Part shown: in pieces, positions 33,666 through 44,334 of the stretch
Position numbering within the stretch: the stretch's first letter is position 1
How the letters are laid out: each line of letters begins with the position of its first letter
Assembly (NCBI GenBank): GCA_963969495.1
Contig: OZ018328.1
Coordinates: 1,736,001 to 1,800,000 of the forward strand
Direction: 5' to 3'
Origin: Ceratothoa steindachneri
Taxonomy: Eukaryota; Arthropoda; Malacostraca; Isopoda; Cymothoidae
DNA: 64,000 nt
Notes under the pieces: generated by a model
Seen by the model: the letters and a program-made list of their open reading frames with translations, nothing else
The model's database searches: none
What the model was told of the DNA's origin: nothing
Made by a program: the position numbers and the translations under genes

Positions 33666-34534
33666 ATGTTAAATAGTTTTTCGAAAGACCACTCCAGTAA
33701 ACTTAATCACCACCATTTGTAAGGAGTGGCAGAGACTATAGGGCTGAGATAACCAAACAGAGATTTAAGTCCCGCCAGGATAGAGAGGGCTTTGATAGCT
33801 TCAAGACATGACCATATTACAATATTGTAAGAGCTCGGAGGCACAAATTTTTTTTGTAAAACCCTTGAGATGCCAATAGCCACCTGAGTAACACGTTGTG
33901 GCAGGCCGAAAATCTAGACTAACCCCAATCAATCCAACCCTCTTCCTACACTAATCTGGACATGAGAAATCGAAGGAGAATGAAACGGATTGTATGTACA
34001 GTCCTTTACTAACAAAAAAAAATGTACAATAGTATTCATAATGGAGAGGGGTGATTAAATTGGAGATCTCGTTACTATTTACAAAAAATATACAGCCAAA
34101 TTTCCTATATATATGCAATAAAAATAAATAAATCCTACTTATAACTTTTAGCAATCAATCAATCCTAAGAAACGATTCTATGCAAAATCGAACTACTCAA
34201 AAAAATCTGGACTACAACAGTTAATATATAAATAACAAAATGAAAGGCCTCACATGGTACAAAAGGGGTGGGGGGATATCCAGCCAGCCACCACTCGAGC
34301 AAGCAAAATGCCTAGGACTTACAAACAAGTGGCGCCTCTGAGCTTGATGGAAGATAAGTGACCTTATCACGCTTGGTGGCTATTATAAGCCCTCCTTCAT
34401 TAAGCTATACTATTTTAGCCTCAGCAAGTAAGAGAGTAACAAGGAGTAACAAGGAAAGTAAGTACCCTAGGAGACCTTACGGTCTATTCAAAGAGGGTAC
34501 CTTTGGACGAGCAATCGAACATGCACATGGCTGC

Positions 34535-36100
34535 TCAATTGTTTTGCGTCCCTGAACGGCCGCTTTTCAAGACTTTGTCTAGTCTTGACTTAAAATGGTC
34601 AACAGATTCACTGTTGACAACTTCCACTGGAAGTGCGTTCCACTTACCGCAGATACTGTACGTGAAAAAGTTTCCACACAGGTTGCGGTTGTAACGCTTC
34701 AGGTTAAGTTTGAAGCCGTGATGGCGCGTTCTGTTCTCACTTAGTGTGAAAATATCCCGGTAGTCAACATTGTCGAACCCTCGAAGTATTTTGAAAACTT
34801 CGATGAGCTGACCACGCAGTCTACGGGTTTCCAGCGAGAACAGATTTAATTCCCTTAGTCTATCCTCATAACTTTTATGTCGGATAGAGGGAATCAGCTT
34901 GGTTGCCATGGCTTGTACGCGTTCCAACCTTGCAATATCCTTTCGAAACGAAGGACTCCAAAATTGTACGGCATACTCCAGGTGCGGCCGAACCAGGGAT
35001 TTGTAGAGACAAAGTACTATCTCCTTGTTATGGTATCCAAACTGGCGCTTTATGTAGCCTAACATCCTTTGGGCTTTCTTCTCTGCCTCAATGCACTGTT
35101 TCGAGAACTTGAGGTCACTAGTGATAGTTACACCCGAGTCCTTCTCAGTGTCACTCGATTCAAGAGCAGTGCCCTTAAGGATATACTGAGATTGGGGGTT
35201 TCTGTGGCCGATATGCATTACTTTGCATTTGCCACATGTCCGACCACTCCCCAATCTTCACAAGATCTTCCTGCAGGCGGGCAGTATTTCCATCCTTTGC
35301 AACGTTCATACCAAGCTTGGTATCGTCGGCAAATTTGGAAATCTTGGCAACCATGTCACCGTCCATGTCGTTGACGTAGATGATGAATAGTAGTGGTCCC
35401 AGGACAGAACCTTGAGGCACCCCGCTAGTAACGGGCACCCACTCAGAAGCCTGTCCATTCACCACCACCCGTTGCCGTCTGCCACTTAGCCAGTTCCTCA
35501 ATCCAGCCGGCTACTTTTCTGTCTATGCCCAGCATTCGCACTTTCCAGAGAAGGCGGCGGTGTGGTACCTTATCAAAGGCTTTCTGAAAGTCTAAGTAGA
35601 CCACATCCACCACCTTGTCCCGATCGTGCTCACTGAACACGAAGTGGAAGAATTCCACAAGGTTCGTCAGGCATGACCGTTGCCTTCGGAAGCCGTGCTG
35701 GGAACTCCTCAGTAGCAGGTTTGACTCTAAATACGACGTCATTTTGTCCACCATGATGCTTTCCATGAGTTTACCGACTATCGAAGTCAGACTGATAGGT
35801 CGGTAGTTCGACGGTTGGCTTCGGTCTCCTTTCTTGAAGATAGGAGTCACATCCGCTTCACGCCAGTCTCTAGGAACGCATTCGGTCTGGATTGACATGT
35901 TAAAGATTGCGCTCAGATGTCGTGACACTTGATCGCGCACTTCTTTCAACACTTTAGGTAGAAACCTGTCCGGTCCAGGGGACTTATTCGTCTTTAGGTC
36001 AGTGATCTTTTTCTTTATTTCTCCTTCGGTGAAGTCCATATCCTCCAGCTTTTCCCCCGAGTAGGAATCCATTGAGGTTAGCATTTTATGCATCTAAGTG
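34535..36100 (-). pseudogene. Reverse transcriptase of CR1-C
   Basis: Three overlapping frames. 36093-35443 (217 codons) has TNKSPGPDRFLPKVLK, NYRPISLTSIVGKLMESIMV, SQHGFRRQRSCLTNLVEF and VYLDFQKAFDKVPHRRLL (motif A). 35501-35175 has TSGVPQGSVLGPLLFIIYVN (motif B) and ISKFADDTKLGM (catalytic FADD). 35254-34535 (240 codons) has the C-terminal SLVRPHLEYAVQFWSPSFRK and FTYSICGKWNALPVEVV segments typical of CR1-group elements. All key RT residues are present; two frameshifts inactivate it. Confidence 0.85.
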
Positions 36101-36850
36101 CTTTAATGATCCCTCCTCATTTCTCAAAGGGCCAATCGTTCGACGGATTGGTTTACGGCTGTTCACATATCCAAAAAACTCCTTGGGATTCTCTTTACAG
36201 AGTCTCGCCGCTCGGAGTTCCTCAGAACGCTTAGCCGCCCTTATGCTGGACTTCACTCTCATGGCTAGCCTCCGGTATTCGTCAAAGTCACCCGAGATCT
36301 TCGATTGTCGGTACACAGTTCTCTTTTTCCTAAGCAGTTGGCCGATTTCTCGATTAAACCACTTTGGTTGAACAGAAGACCAACGGGGACATTTCAGAGG
36401 GATGAAACGCGATTGAAGACTCATGAATGTGGTTTTGAAACTGTTCCACGAGTCTTCAACAACATCGCACACTTCTAGCCTCGCGTCAGTCAGTCCAGCA
36501 CGAAGACCTGCAAAGTCTGCTCTTTTCAAATCGAGTTTCTTCGATTTACTAGTTGCAGGCCCTGCCTTGAGAGCTTTGACTACAAATCTAATTAGTCGGT
36601 GGTCACTGCCACCGAGCTCTTTGCAACAGAGAGGTCCTCGACGATGTCATTCTCAGAGGTGAAAACCAAGTCGAGGATATTGTTTCCTCTCGTTGGCTCT
36701 CTCACCCATTGACTGAGGAACTCGTTCGCGAACTCCAGGAGTAGTGCGTTCTCGCCACAAGGTTCTCTGGTTTCCCAGTCAACTTGTGTGTTGAAATCAC
36801 CCATGACGATACACACGGCCTTGAACCTTTGCCAAATACTATTGGCCTTT
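36086..36850 (-). pseudogene. Endonuclease end and linker of CR1-C
   Basis: 36816-36592 reads CIVMGDFNTQVDWETREP and REPTRGNNILDLVFTSE, the second half of an APE endonuclease (GDFN motif). 36529-36086 is the linker with PKWFNREIGQLLRKKRTVYR and KENPKEFFGYVNSRKPIR. The SDH motif would be at about 36600, where the frame breaks after SVAVTTD. The N-terminal half of the nuclease is absent. Confidence 0.8.
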
Positions 36851-37238
36851 ATTAATTAACAATAAATAGTTAGCTTCTCATGCAAATATGGCACTTTGTT
36901 AAAGCTTAATTTAAACAAAGAACTATCTTTTTCGTTAAATTTACTTAAGACAAAGTAATATCTTAGAAAGAAAAAAAAACAATTTTAATACATGAAATCA
37001 AATACATATGTACAAAAGAAAATATAATAAAAAACCCATTCCTACTCACACACACATTCTTACAGAGGGAGGGAAAAGGTATTGAGAAAAGGGGTGGGAG
37101 AATGGCCCTTCATACACACTCACATTCGCTTCCCCACACCCCTCCTTCCTTAAGCCATTCGACCACAGTCACTCACAATACACTCTCAATCCTTACTCAT
37201 GGTACCTTTTATACTCAATCGCACCCTTCTGCATCCAT

Positions 37239-38090
37239 TCACACTCGTCTAATGGTCTGGCTATGCATAGAAATCGTTTGGGGTCGTTCGTCAAGTGTCT
37301 TGTCAGTCTCGGTCTCCTCGTCACTATCAATAATGTCATCCAACATACTCTTTGCCCTCATTACCAGTTCTCTCATCTCACGACAGAACTCTTTCATACT
37401 CTTCCGTTCAGAACCTTCACTCTTCATACCCCCATTCATCAGCTCCTCACTCACAGCTCTCATCCAACTCAAGGTACACTCTTGCGAAACAGACAAATCA
37501 CTCACATCCCCTTTACTCTCAGCGGCTACACTGGAAACCCCTTCAAATGGTTCCCACCAGAAACCTGAAAAATCAGCCACTACATCAAACTCACCCCTAC
37601 TATTGCCATTCATAAATCCCCCAAAATCAGCAACACTAGGTTCATTCTGCCCAAACACACTATCATTCATACTGTTCCCAAAACCAGAAAAATCAGGCAC
37701 AGGCAGCTCACTCACTCATCTACTTACACCAGCCAAATCACTCACCTGTTTACGCAAAAACTCAATCTCCCTTTCAAGATCCCCCATACTAGAAAGACTC
37801 TGCTCAGACTTACTTTCATTCGTACTTGCATTCTTCCTTTCACTCTTCTTTGTACGCTTTCTACTCCTTGAGACCAAGACTAGCTCTTTCCCAGACAGAT
37901 CCATACTATTACATTCAATCTCATCATCATGCACTTTACCTCTCTCTCTGCACAGTTCATACACTGGATGACTCACCAGGTAGTCAGGAGGTTCTCTCCA
38001 TCTCCTTAACTGAATCTGATTAGCGTGCACTCTCTCAGTCATACCATCATTCAAACTCTCCAAAACATACGTCACCCCCATTTTCCCAAA
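37239..38090 (-). pseudogene. GypOTU copy 1: GPY/F module and C-terminal extension
   Basis: From about 38090 down: GVTYVLESLNDGMTERVHAN (end of the post-integrase GPY/F-type module), then a basic Lys/Arg/Ser stretch, a heptad-like segment DLEREIEFLRKQVSDLAG, and three Phe-Gly type repeats (PDFSGFG, ADFGGFM, ADFSGFW). Last comes a helical part, LSWMRAVSEELMNGGM, with FCREMRELVMRAKSML. Broken at 37716 by a stop (VSR, stop, M). No signal peptide or membrane segment, so not an envelope. Function unknown; copy 2 has the same region in an open frame. Confidence 0.7.
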
Positions 38091-38099
38091 CTCTCACAA

Positions 38100-39025
38100 C
38101 TCTATAAGGTCCATCAAACTTCTCACTCATCTTTGACACATTCAACCTACCCTTCACTTCTTTCACCTTCAATACTTTCGCACCTAATTCAAATGAACAG
38201 AACTTTTCATGTGTCTCATGCCATACACTCTATTCACTTTCATTCAAACAAAACCTATCTTTCACTCACCTTTCAAAATTCATCACAAACTGACACAGGA
38301 AAAACAGTCAAATTATACGCCCACTACACTCTTCCCAACCATACATCCCAGTCATTCAATGTCGTACTCATCATTCCCAACATCTCACACAAGGTTCTTA
38401 TTGTACATTCAGCCAACCCATTTGAAGACGGTACATACAGAGTCATCCTCACATGCTCCACACCATTCTCTCTCAACATTTGCTCAAACACTTCTCCTAC
38501 AAATTCAGGCCCATTACCACTCAGACATCTTTTAGGCTTCCATACACACATAGGAAAAAAACAACTGCTCAACCACACGTGCAACAGTCACACTCCTTTT
38601 ATCTCTCACAGGTGCTGCATACACAAACTTACTTTATGATCAACCATAACAACCATACCAACATTCCCAGCACTCATACACGGCAAAGACACACAATCAA
38701 TCACTAGCAATTCAAACAGTTCTTTTGTATCAACTTTCAACATCAGTGGTTTCACTTGCACACCTTGCACCTTTCGCTTCTGACACCCTTCACATGTAGT
38801 CACAACAACATTCCCAACAGTTCTCAGAAACGGATGGAACACACACTCCTTCATACACTCCCACAGCTTAAACTTACCCATATGACCATAATTATCATGC
38901 ACAACCTTCATCAGACCAATCATACCAACCAAGGACATCACAAGTACATACATATCATTACCACCCTTCACATGCCTCATAAAATATACAACATCCATAC
39001 AAACAACAAAATCTTTTAAAATCAC
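38100..39025 (-). pseudogene. GypOTU copy 1: integrase (inactive)
   Basis: 39025-38606 has the zinc-binding pair HDNYGHMG and TTCEGCQKRKV (H-x4-H ... C-x2-C) and the first catalytic Asp in LLVIDCVSL. 38584-38324 has RCLSGNGPEFVGEVFEQM, where the second catalytic Asp (normally SDNGPEF) is Gly, and NGLAECTIRTL, where the conserved ER is EC. About 30 codons between the two frames are shifted. Unable to integrate. Confidence 0.8.
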
Positions 39026-39038
39026 TTAAACACTCAGG

Positions 39039-40110
39039 CTATTCATTCAAATCAACACACGTCATTACACACCTCTTCAACTCACTGACAAAAGGACATA
39101 TCTCTTGCATCTCTAGAATATCCTCATCACTTAAAATCTCATTCTCATCATCCATGAGCAATTCAATCATACTGCAAAATTTGACAACATACTTCGCACA
39201 CTCATTCAACCTCATCACCTCACATTGGCCTTTCATAAGACAATCCTTATCAGCATCAAAAGACAAATCATTCAATCTGATAAAATCCACACCAAGCAGA
39301 AAACAACATGGCATTTGCTCATCTTTCAGACTAACCTGTTCCCATGCCACTATCATGCCATTCCCTAATCCACTTATCCGTAACTTCACAGGTTTATGCT
39401 CACAACATCTAAACTCATCATACTTTCTCAGAATCCTCTCATTCACTAGAGACAATTGCACTCCAGTATCAATCCAACCACAGAAGAACCTTTCACCAAC
39501 TTTCCCTCTCGCTTCCATCATATCAAGTCCACCATGTTCACAATATACAGAAGGAACAAGCACACCAACATCAGCACTGACATCCACACCATCCTCAACT
39601 CCCATATCATCACTCACCACACACTCATCTTACTCCAGACAATCATTCTTCTCTCTCATATATGAACACTTTTCAATCACCCAATTGTAGTGCACACCGC
39701 TCAAACACTGCAGATGTACCACATTAGCATACAAACCCTTTATCTTCTCATCTTTGTACACAATCGGCCTCTCACCACCAAAGTGCACATAAACAATCAC
39801 TCCATACAAACAACTCACTACAATCATCACTACCTGAAGTGGCGGGACCCCTTGAATACACATGGCTCTCAATTCTTTCATAAAGCTCTGCACCCTCGCC
39901 ATACCAATACTTTCAGGCATCCTTCATACTTCACTCATTACCTCCTTCCTTAAGTCATCCACACTATCAGGCACTCTCACATCTACTCCATCACTCTTCA
40001 AATCTTGCAAACCATTCCATACACTCTCAAACAGGGAATCACCACCACCCTTACTCTCCTTTCCATTCATAATCCCTTTCGGCAAATACTCAGGATCACT
40101 CACTTCACAC
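39039..40110 (-). pseudogene. GypOTU copy 1: OTU-like domain and second DTG domain
   Basis: Between RNase H and integrase. The OTU-like part (about 40070-39640) has GGGDSLFESVWNGLQDL, DSVDDLRKEVMSEV, IVVSCLYGVIVYVHFGGE and VVHLQCLSGVHYNWVIEK. In OTU cysteine proteases the corresponding blocks are D-G-x-C-L-F near the start and a final HY. Here Cys is Ser. The following part (39620-39039) has ERFFCGWIDTGVQLSLVNER and CCFLLGVDFIRLNDLS, the DTG and LLG-x-D features of retropepsin-like folds. A stop and a frame break separate the two parts (39920-39950; 39630). See copy 2 for an open version. Confidence 0.72.
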
Positions 40111-40680
40111 ACATTTTTATCATTCGTACCAGGATACCTTGACATCAAATCAACCACTCCATTACGTTCACCAGGCACATACTCAATCACATAGTCAAAG
40201 TCACTCAAATCTTCCAAAGTCCTTGCAATCCTACTATCAGCCCACTTCATACGCTGCAGATACACAAGAGGTTGGTGGTCAGTCTTAATCACAAACCTCA
40301 CACCATACAAAAATGGATGCAACACTTTCAAACAATACCTTATCGCAGCCAACTCTCGCTCCACAGTCGAATACTTTCGTTCTGTCGCATTCATAGCCTT
40401 GGATACATACCCAATTATTCGCCTGACATTCTCTCCATTCAAACACTGCTCTTGTATCAGAAAAACTCCCATACAATACCCATAGCATCTGTATACAATT
40501 CAAGTATTTTAGCATTCACACTATAATCCGGATACGCCAATTCAAGATCTTCAGCCACTACCTCTTTCAGTTTCTCATATGCCTCATTCATCTTATCATT
40601 CCACCTGACAACCGTACTACCTTTCTTGCCCATCCACTCAGTCAGAGGCTTACTCACCCCAGAACAATCACATATAAACT
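39950..40680 (-). pseudogene. GypOTU copy 1: RNase H
   Basis: Gypsy-type RNase H: VSKPLTEWMGKKGSTVVRWN, ILELYTDAMG (first Asp), YSTVERELAAIRYCLKVL (Glu), VIKTDHQPLVYLQ (Asp) and GERNGVVDLMSRYPG (last Asp). One frame change occurs at about 40470. Otherwise the catalytic residues are intact. Confidence 0.85.
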
Positions 40681-40691
40681 TTCGCTGAAAT

Positions 40692-41420
40692 TCAATCAGA
40701 CCCCAAAGTGACTTCAGTTGCTTCAGTCACAGGTTTCGGAAACATTCGCACCTTCTCAACATACTTCAGCAACTTTCGCAACCCATTCTCACTCACCATA
40801 TGTCCAAGGAATTCCACTTCCTTTGCAAACCCTTCACACTTCACTACTTTCACCTTCACACCAACACTCTCCAACGTTTTCAACACATCATTCACCAGTC
40901 TCATATGCTCCTCAAAAGTCTCAGTCATAATCAAAATATCATCTATAAACGCAATCACATTCTTACTCGCAAACTTACTCAACACAACATTCATTGGCCG
41001 CTGGAAGGCTCCGGGAGCATTAGCCAACCCAAAGCTGAGGTTCTGGAACTGGTAATGCCTCTTTGAGGAAGAGAAGGCAGTTACTGGCCGGCTCTCCTCA
41101 GCAATGGGCATCTGGTAATACCCCCGTACCAGATCCAACTTCGTAAACCACTCCATCCCATGCATACTATAAACACACTCAGATACCACACACATCGGAA
41201 ACCTTTCTTTCCACAGTCCTTTCATTCACCTTTCGATAATCCACACACAGACGCAATCTTCCATCTGGCTTAAGTACAGGCACAATTGGACTATTCCATG
41301 CACTCTCGCTTTGTTCAATCACCTCCAATTGCTCTAATTCCAAACACTGCTCCTCAATCTCATCAGCAACCGGACGTGGGAAATGCCACGGCCACTGATA
41401 GATTGGGGAGTCCTCCTTCA
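40692..41420 (-). pseudogene. GypOTU copy 1: reverse transcriptase
   Basis: From 41420: PIYQWPWHFPRPVADEIEEQ, SAWNSPIVPVLKPDGRLRLC and VDYRKVNERT, then after a frameshift at about 41215 FTKLDLVRGYYQMPI (motif A), FGLANAPGAFQRPMN and NVIAFIDDILIM (catalytic FIDD), VEFLGHMVSENG. This is classic Gypsy RT. The frame ends at 40692 in a damaged junction to RNase H. Confidence 0.88.
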
Positions 41421-42186
41421 GGAAAATCTTGAATTCCGGGAGTTTTGCAACCCCAAAATCAAGATCACCCTTACTGAGGGCTCCCTTTCGTTCAAATATC
41501 ATTCGATACACATCCTCCCTTTCATACTCAGTCAAACATCCATCTAATTTTACCATGCTCTTCACTTCATAATAAGTCCATTCACATGTCTTTTCATTTG
41601 CAACATTCACCCTGACATCTGTGCTATCATCCATACCTACCTCATTGACAGTGGAGAGGTGACCTAGTACATCTCCGACTTGGATCCCCCTCACCTGTCC
41701 TTTCACACTGGGATCCGCCTGCACACATACAAATGGATCATTCATTCTCATCAAGCCATCAAACACAAAAGCAACACGCCTTACCTTATAACATGCATCC
41801 TTTCCATCCAATATCACAGTATTCTCACCCACATTCAAACTCACATCCTTACTACAACTCACTCTAACAGACACCATTTCACCCTTCACAAGCTTTACAC
41901 TCTCCATAGCAGTCACCTCAATACCAGTAAACACACTCCTCAAAACACTATCATCTTTCCCTGCATACAACTTATACACCCCATTTTTACCAATCTCAGA
42001 CAGGAGGGCTTTATCACTCACCTTATCATACACATCATTATACACCAAGCTCATCTTGCATCCAGAATCTATTAAAGCCAAACACTCAATTCCATTCAAT
42101 TCCACCTTCACACTCAGACACTCATACTTCCTACCAGACAGCACTTTCACACTAGACAGACTTACCAACACATTACTCACACTCAC
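41420..42186 (-). pseudogene. GypOTU copy 1: first aspartic protease
   Basis: N-terminal part of the 335-codon frame 42186-41179. NGIECLALIDSGCKMSLVYN gives the DSG catalytic triplet in the usual place, between zinc knuckles and RT, where the polyprotein protease of Gypsy elements lies. About 150 residues follow before the RT, containing a Val-rich beta-type region. DSG rather than DTG is tolerated in several retroelement proteases. Confidence 0.72.
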
Positions 42187-42289
42187 GCACCCAGAGGATA
42201 CTTAAACAGGTACAGTCTTACAATAAAGTTTCCTGCTTCAGACTTTCCATTCACACCTTGCGCTCTTAGTCTAATCCAACACTTTTCAC

Positions 42290-42610
42290 TTGAATGTCCT
42301 TCTATTGCACAATAACTACATACATTCCTCTGGTCACAACACATCCTCGCATAATGCCAGCCTTTCCACAATTACCACAAGCATACTTCATACTTTCCCC
42401 ACCAGTTGCTCCACCATTCAACCTCGGACAATCTTTCTTCAAGTGGCCTATTTCTTTACACTTGAAGCCCTCTTTCACACCTTTCCTGGCAATCCTTTAT
42501 CATATGCCCTTTCTTACCACACCCAAAACATGCACCAGACGTCCACCTACATTCTGCCAACATATGACCCTTCCTTCCACAATCTTTCTCACACCATTCA
42601 GTCTCTCATT
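42290..42610 (-). pseudogene. GypOTU copy 1: nucleocapsid with zinc-knuckle array
   Basis: Reading through frame changes, the sense strand encodes CEKDCGRKGHMLAEC, CFGCGKKGHMIKDC, FKCKEIGHLKKDC, CGNCGKAG followed by YARMC, and CSYCAIEGHSSEKC. That makes about five C-x2-C-x4-H-x4-C-like knuckles in tandem, two of them perfect. Such modules bind genomic RNA. Gypsy elements usually carry one or two. Frameshifts between them are decay. Confidence 0.65.
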
Positions 42611-42867
42611 TGCTGGGACATACCTCGGTTTCTCTCTCATATACCCATTCCCACGCTTGACATTCATCTGTCCCCTTCCATTCGACCACCCTCCATTTAC
42701 CCATCCATTCTGCCGGCCCAGGAAGCTCGACATCACTCCAGCTGGTGCAGCCTTCAGGGCATCCCTGTAGCTGACAAATGCTGGGGTGGAGGAAAGCTCC
42801 TAGGCTTCTTACCCCCAATATTCACACTGTACCATCCACCCTCTTCTAGATCGCTTTCATCATCAAA

Positions 42868-43896
42868 TCATCCATCTTCCAACAGTTCCAACACATCCTC
42901 CCACATCAATCGTTCACCTGTCAATCTCATTCTCTCCTTTCTCTTTCCACTCAGCCATTCACTCACCTTTCGCAGGATTGTGTCCAGAAACTTCCTCATC
43001 AGTAGTTTACATTCATTTACATCATCATCACCATACCTCTTTCTCGCCATACTCTCAAGCCTATGTGCATAAATGTTCACACTTTCACTCTTCCCCATTC
43101 GAGCCTTCTCAAATTCATTCACCCTTTTATACTTCACACTCTCTTTCATTTGTTTCACCTGTCCAATCAATCTCTCCTTTACCACATCATACCTCGGTTC
43201 CCCCACACTTGTAATCACGCGGAAAAACTCCAATACTTTTCCCTCCAAACATTCCCCCAAAACATTCATCCAGTATCCCTTATTCTCCGGATACTTGAGC
43301 TTACAATATCGCTCAAATTCCCTGAAGAATTCTTCCACACTTTTCCCACCATGTAACCTAAACCTATCTACCTTTGGCACTTCCCTTATCAAAATACCCT
43401 TTCCCAAATTCACTTCACTCTCACTCATACCATCACTCTCTCCTTCATCCGAGTACAATAAGACAACACTCTTTCCTCTTACCTTCCTATCCTTCCCCTT
43501 TGAACCAGTCTTCCTTCTTCTCTTGTGTTCCACTCTCTTCCATTCTCTGTCCTTCCTATCACTCATATTCACCCTATCCTCTCTAGACTCATACACACTC
43601 CCATTGATCTCGTTAGTCTTCTCCCCTTCAGTCAGAGCTGGGGTCAAGGTCAAGGGTCCTGGGGCCAGTCCTGACCCCTTCATCATGTCATACAAGTCCT
43701 TCATCCATTGGTCAACCTGCTTCTGTCTCTCGTCCATTTCTTTCCTCATCCTGTCTGTCTTCTCATCCATACTCATCATATCACTCTTCAATCCATCAAT
43801 CACGTTCCTCAACATCATACATTCCTCCTCTTTCTGCCTCAATTCCAGCCTCAGTCTCACGATCTCATCATGGAGGCCCTGTTCCACAGAAGCCAT
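42868..43896 (-). CDS. GypOTU copy 1: Gag (capsid region, open frame)
   Basis: A 342-codon open frame beginning MASVEQGLHDEIVRLRLELR. Residues 1-70 form a predicted coiled coil (repeated heptads with Met/Leu). Residues 100-150 are basic and charged. From about 195 the capsid-type retrotransposon Gag region appears: KVDRFRLHGGKSVEEFFREF, YWMNVLGECLEGKVLEFF, NIYAHRLESMARKRY. It ends DVLELLEDG before a stop; the zinc knuckles follow in other frames. It would assemble the virus-like particle in the cytoplasm. The start was chosen as the first ATG after the leader that follows the 5' LTR. Confidence 0.78.
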   Translation of the reverse strand: MASVEQGLHDEIVRLRLELRQKEEECMMLRNVIDGLKSDMMSMDEKTDRMRKEMDERQKQVDQWMKDLYDMMKGSGLAPGPLTLTPALTEGEKTNEINGSVYESREDRVNMSDRKDREWKRVEHKRRRKTGSKGKDRKVRGKSVVLLYSDEGESDGMSESEVNLGKGILIREVPKVDRFRLHGGKSVEEFFREFERYCKLKYPENKGYWMNVLGECLEGKVLEFFRVITSVGEPRYDVVKERLIGQVKQMKESVKYKRVNEFEKARMGKSESVNIYAHRLESMARKRYGDDDVNECKLLMRKFLDTILRKVSEWLSGKRKERMRLTGERLMWEDVLELLEDG

Positions 43897-44020
43897 CCTC
43901 CAAGGTTAGTAACAGTGATAGACAAAGGTGAAAAACAAACAACTACCTGTCACTCTAATTGGGTGTGGACTGCAATCCAATCCCGTCACGCTCCCGGTTT
44001 TGAGATCTCATGTCCCTATT

Positions 44021-44239
44021 CGGGCTGAAAATCTAGACTAACCTCAATTGATCCAACCCGCTTCCTACACTAATCCGGATGTGAGAAATCGAAGGAAAAT
44101 GAAACGGATTGTATGTACAAAAGAAAATATAGTTAAAAAAATCCATTCCCACTCACATTCTTACAGAGGGAGGGAGAAGATATTAAGAAAGGGGGTGGGA
44201 GAATAGCCCTTCATACACACTCACATTCGCTACACCACA
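44021..44239 (-). repeat. 5' LTR of GypOTU copy 1, internally deleted
   Basis: In plus coordinates it starts TGTCCCTATTCGGGCTGAAA and ends CGCTACACCACA. Both ends match the LTR of the family, but the middle about 600 bp are gone. No convincing tRNA primer-binding site (starting TGG) follows it. The sequence next to the high end, GCGACCCAGCCC, is I-A. Confidence 0.72.
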
Positions 44240-44334
44240 GCGACCCAGCCCATCCCGGTACCAGGACATATATCGGGCACGAAGATCACCCAGACTGGGA
44301 CATTCAACAAGAATGTACCAAACAATCTGGGGGA

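Larger units (their letters stand above)
34430..36850 (-). mobile_element. CR1-C element inserted in the GypOTU LTR
   Basis: Minus-strand CR1-group element, 5'-truncated inside the endonuclease, and more GC-rich than CR1-A/B. Its 3' edge has the repeat GAGTAACAAG twice (34433-34460). It divides the 3' LTR of GypOTU copy 1. I could not define a target-site duplication because the exact LTR break is uncertain. Confidence 0.78.
33897..37138 (-). repeat. 3' LTR of GypOTU copy 1, interrupted by CR1-C
   Basis: In plus coordinates the LTR begins TGTGGCAGGCCGAAAATCTAG at 33897, matches other LTR copies up to about 34425, is interrupted by CR1-C, and resumes at about 36851 to end TCCCCACA at 37138. 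The two parts together give roughly 820 bp. A T/A-rich palindromic GGCTATTATAAGCC lies at 34378. Confidence 0.75.
33897..44239 (-). mobile_element. GypOTU copy 1: LTR retrotransposon, full order, defective
   Basis: Minus-strand Gypsy-type element. In element order: 5' LTR 44239-44021 (shortened), gag 43896-42868, zinc knuckles about 42610-42290, protease and RT 42186-40692, RNase H 40680-39950, OTU-like domain about 40110-39640, second protease-like domain 39620-39039, integrase 39030-38100, C-terminal extension 38090-37239, polypurine tract AAGGAAGGAGGGG next to the 3' LTR at 37138. The 3' LTR is split by CR1-C. Base composition is T/G-rich on the coding strand with runs of TGTG, unlike the I-A copies. 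Frameshifts and substitutions have killed it. No env-like ORF. The flanking four bases do not match. Confidence 0.88.

Noticed and set aside
37239..38090. Possible envelope gene after the GypOTU integrase
   Set aside because: No signal peptide, membrane segment, Cys pattern or glycosylation-rich ectodomain; the region continues the pol frame and looks cytoplasmic or nuclear.
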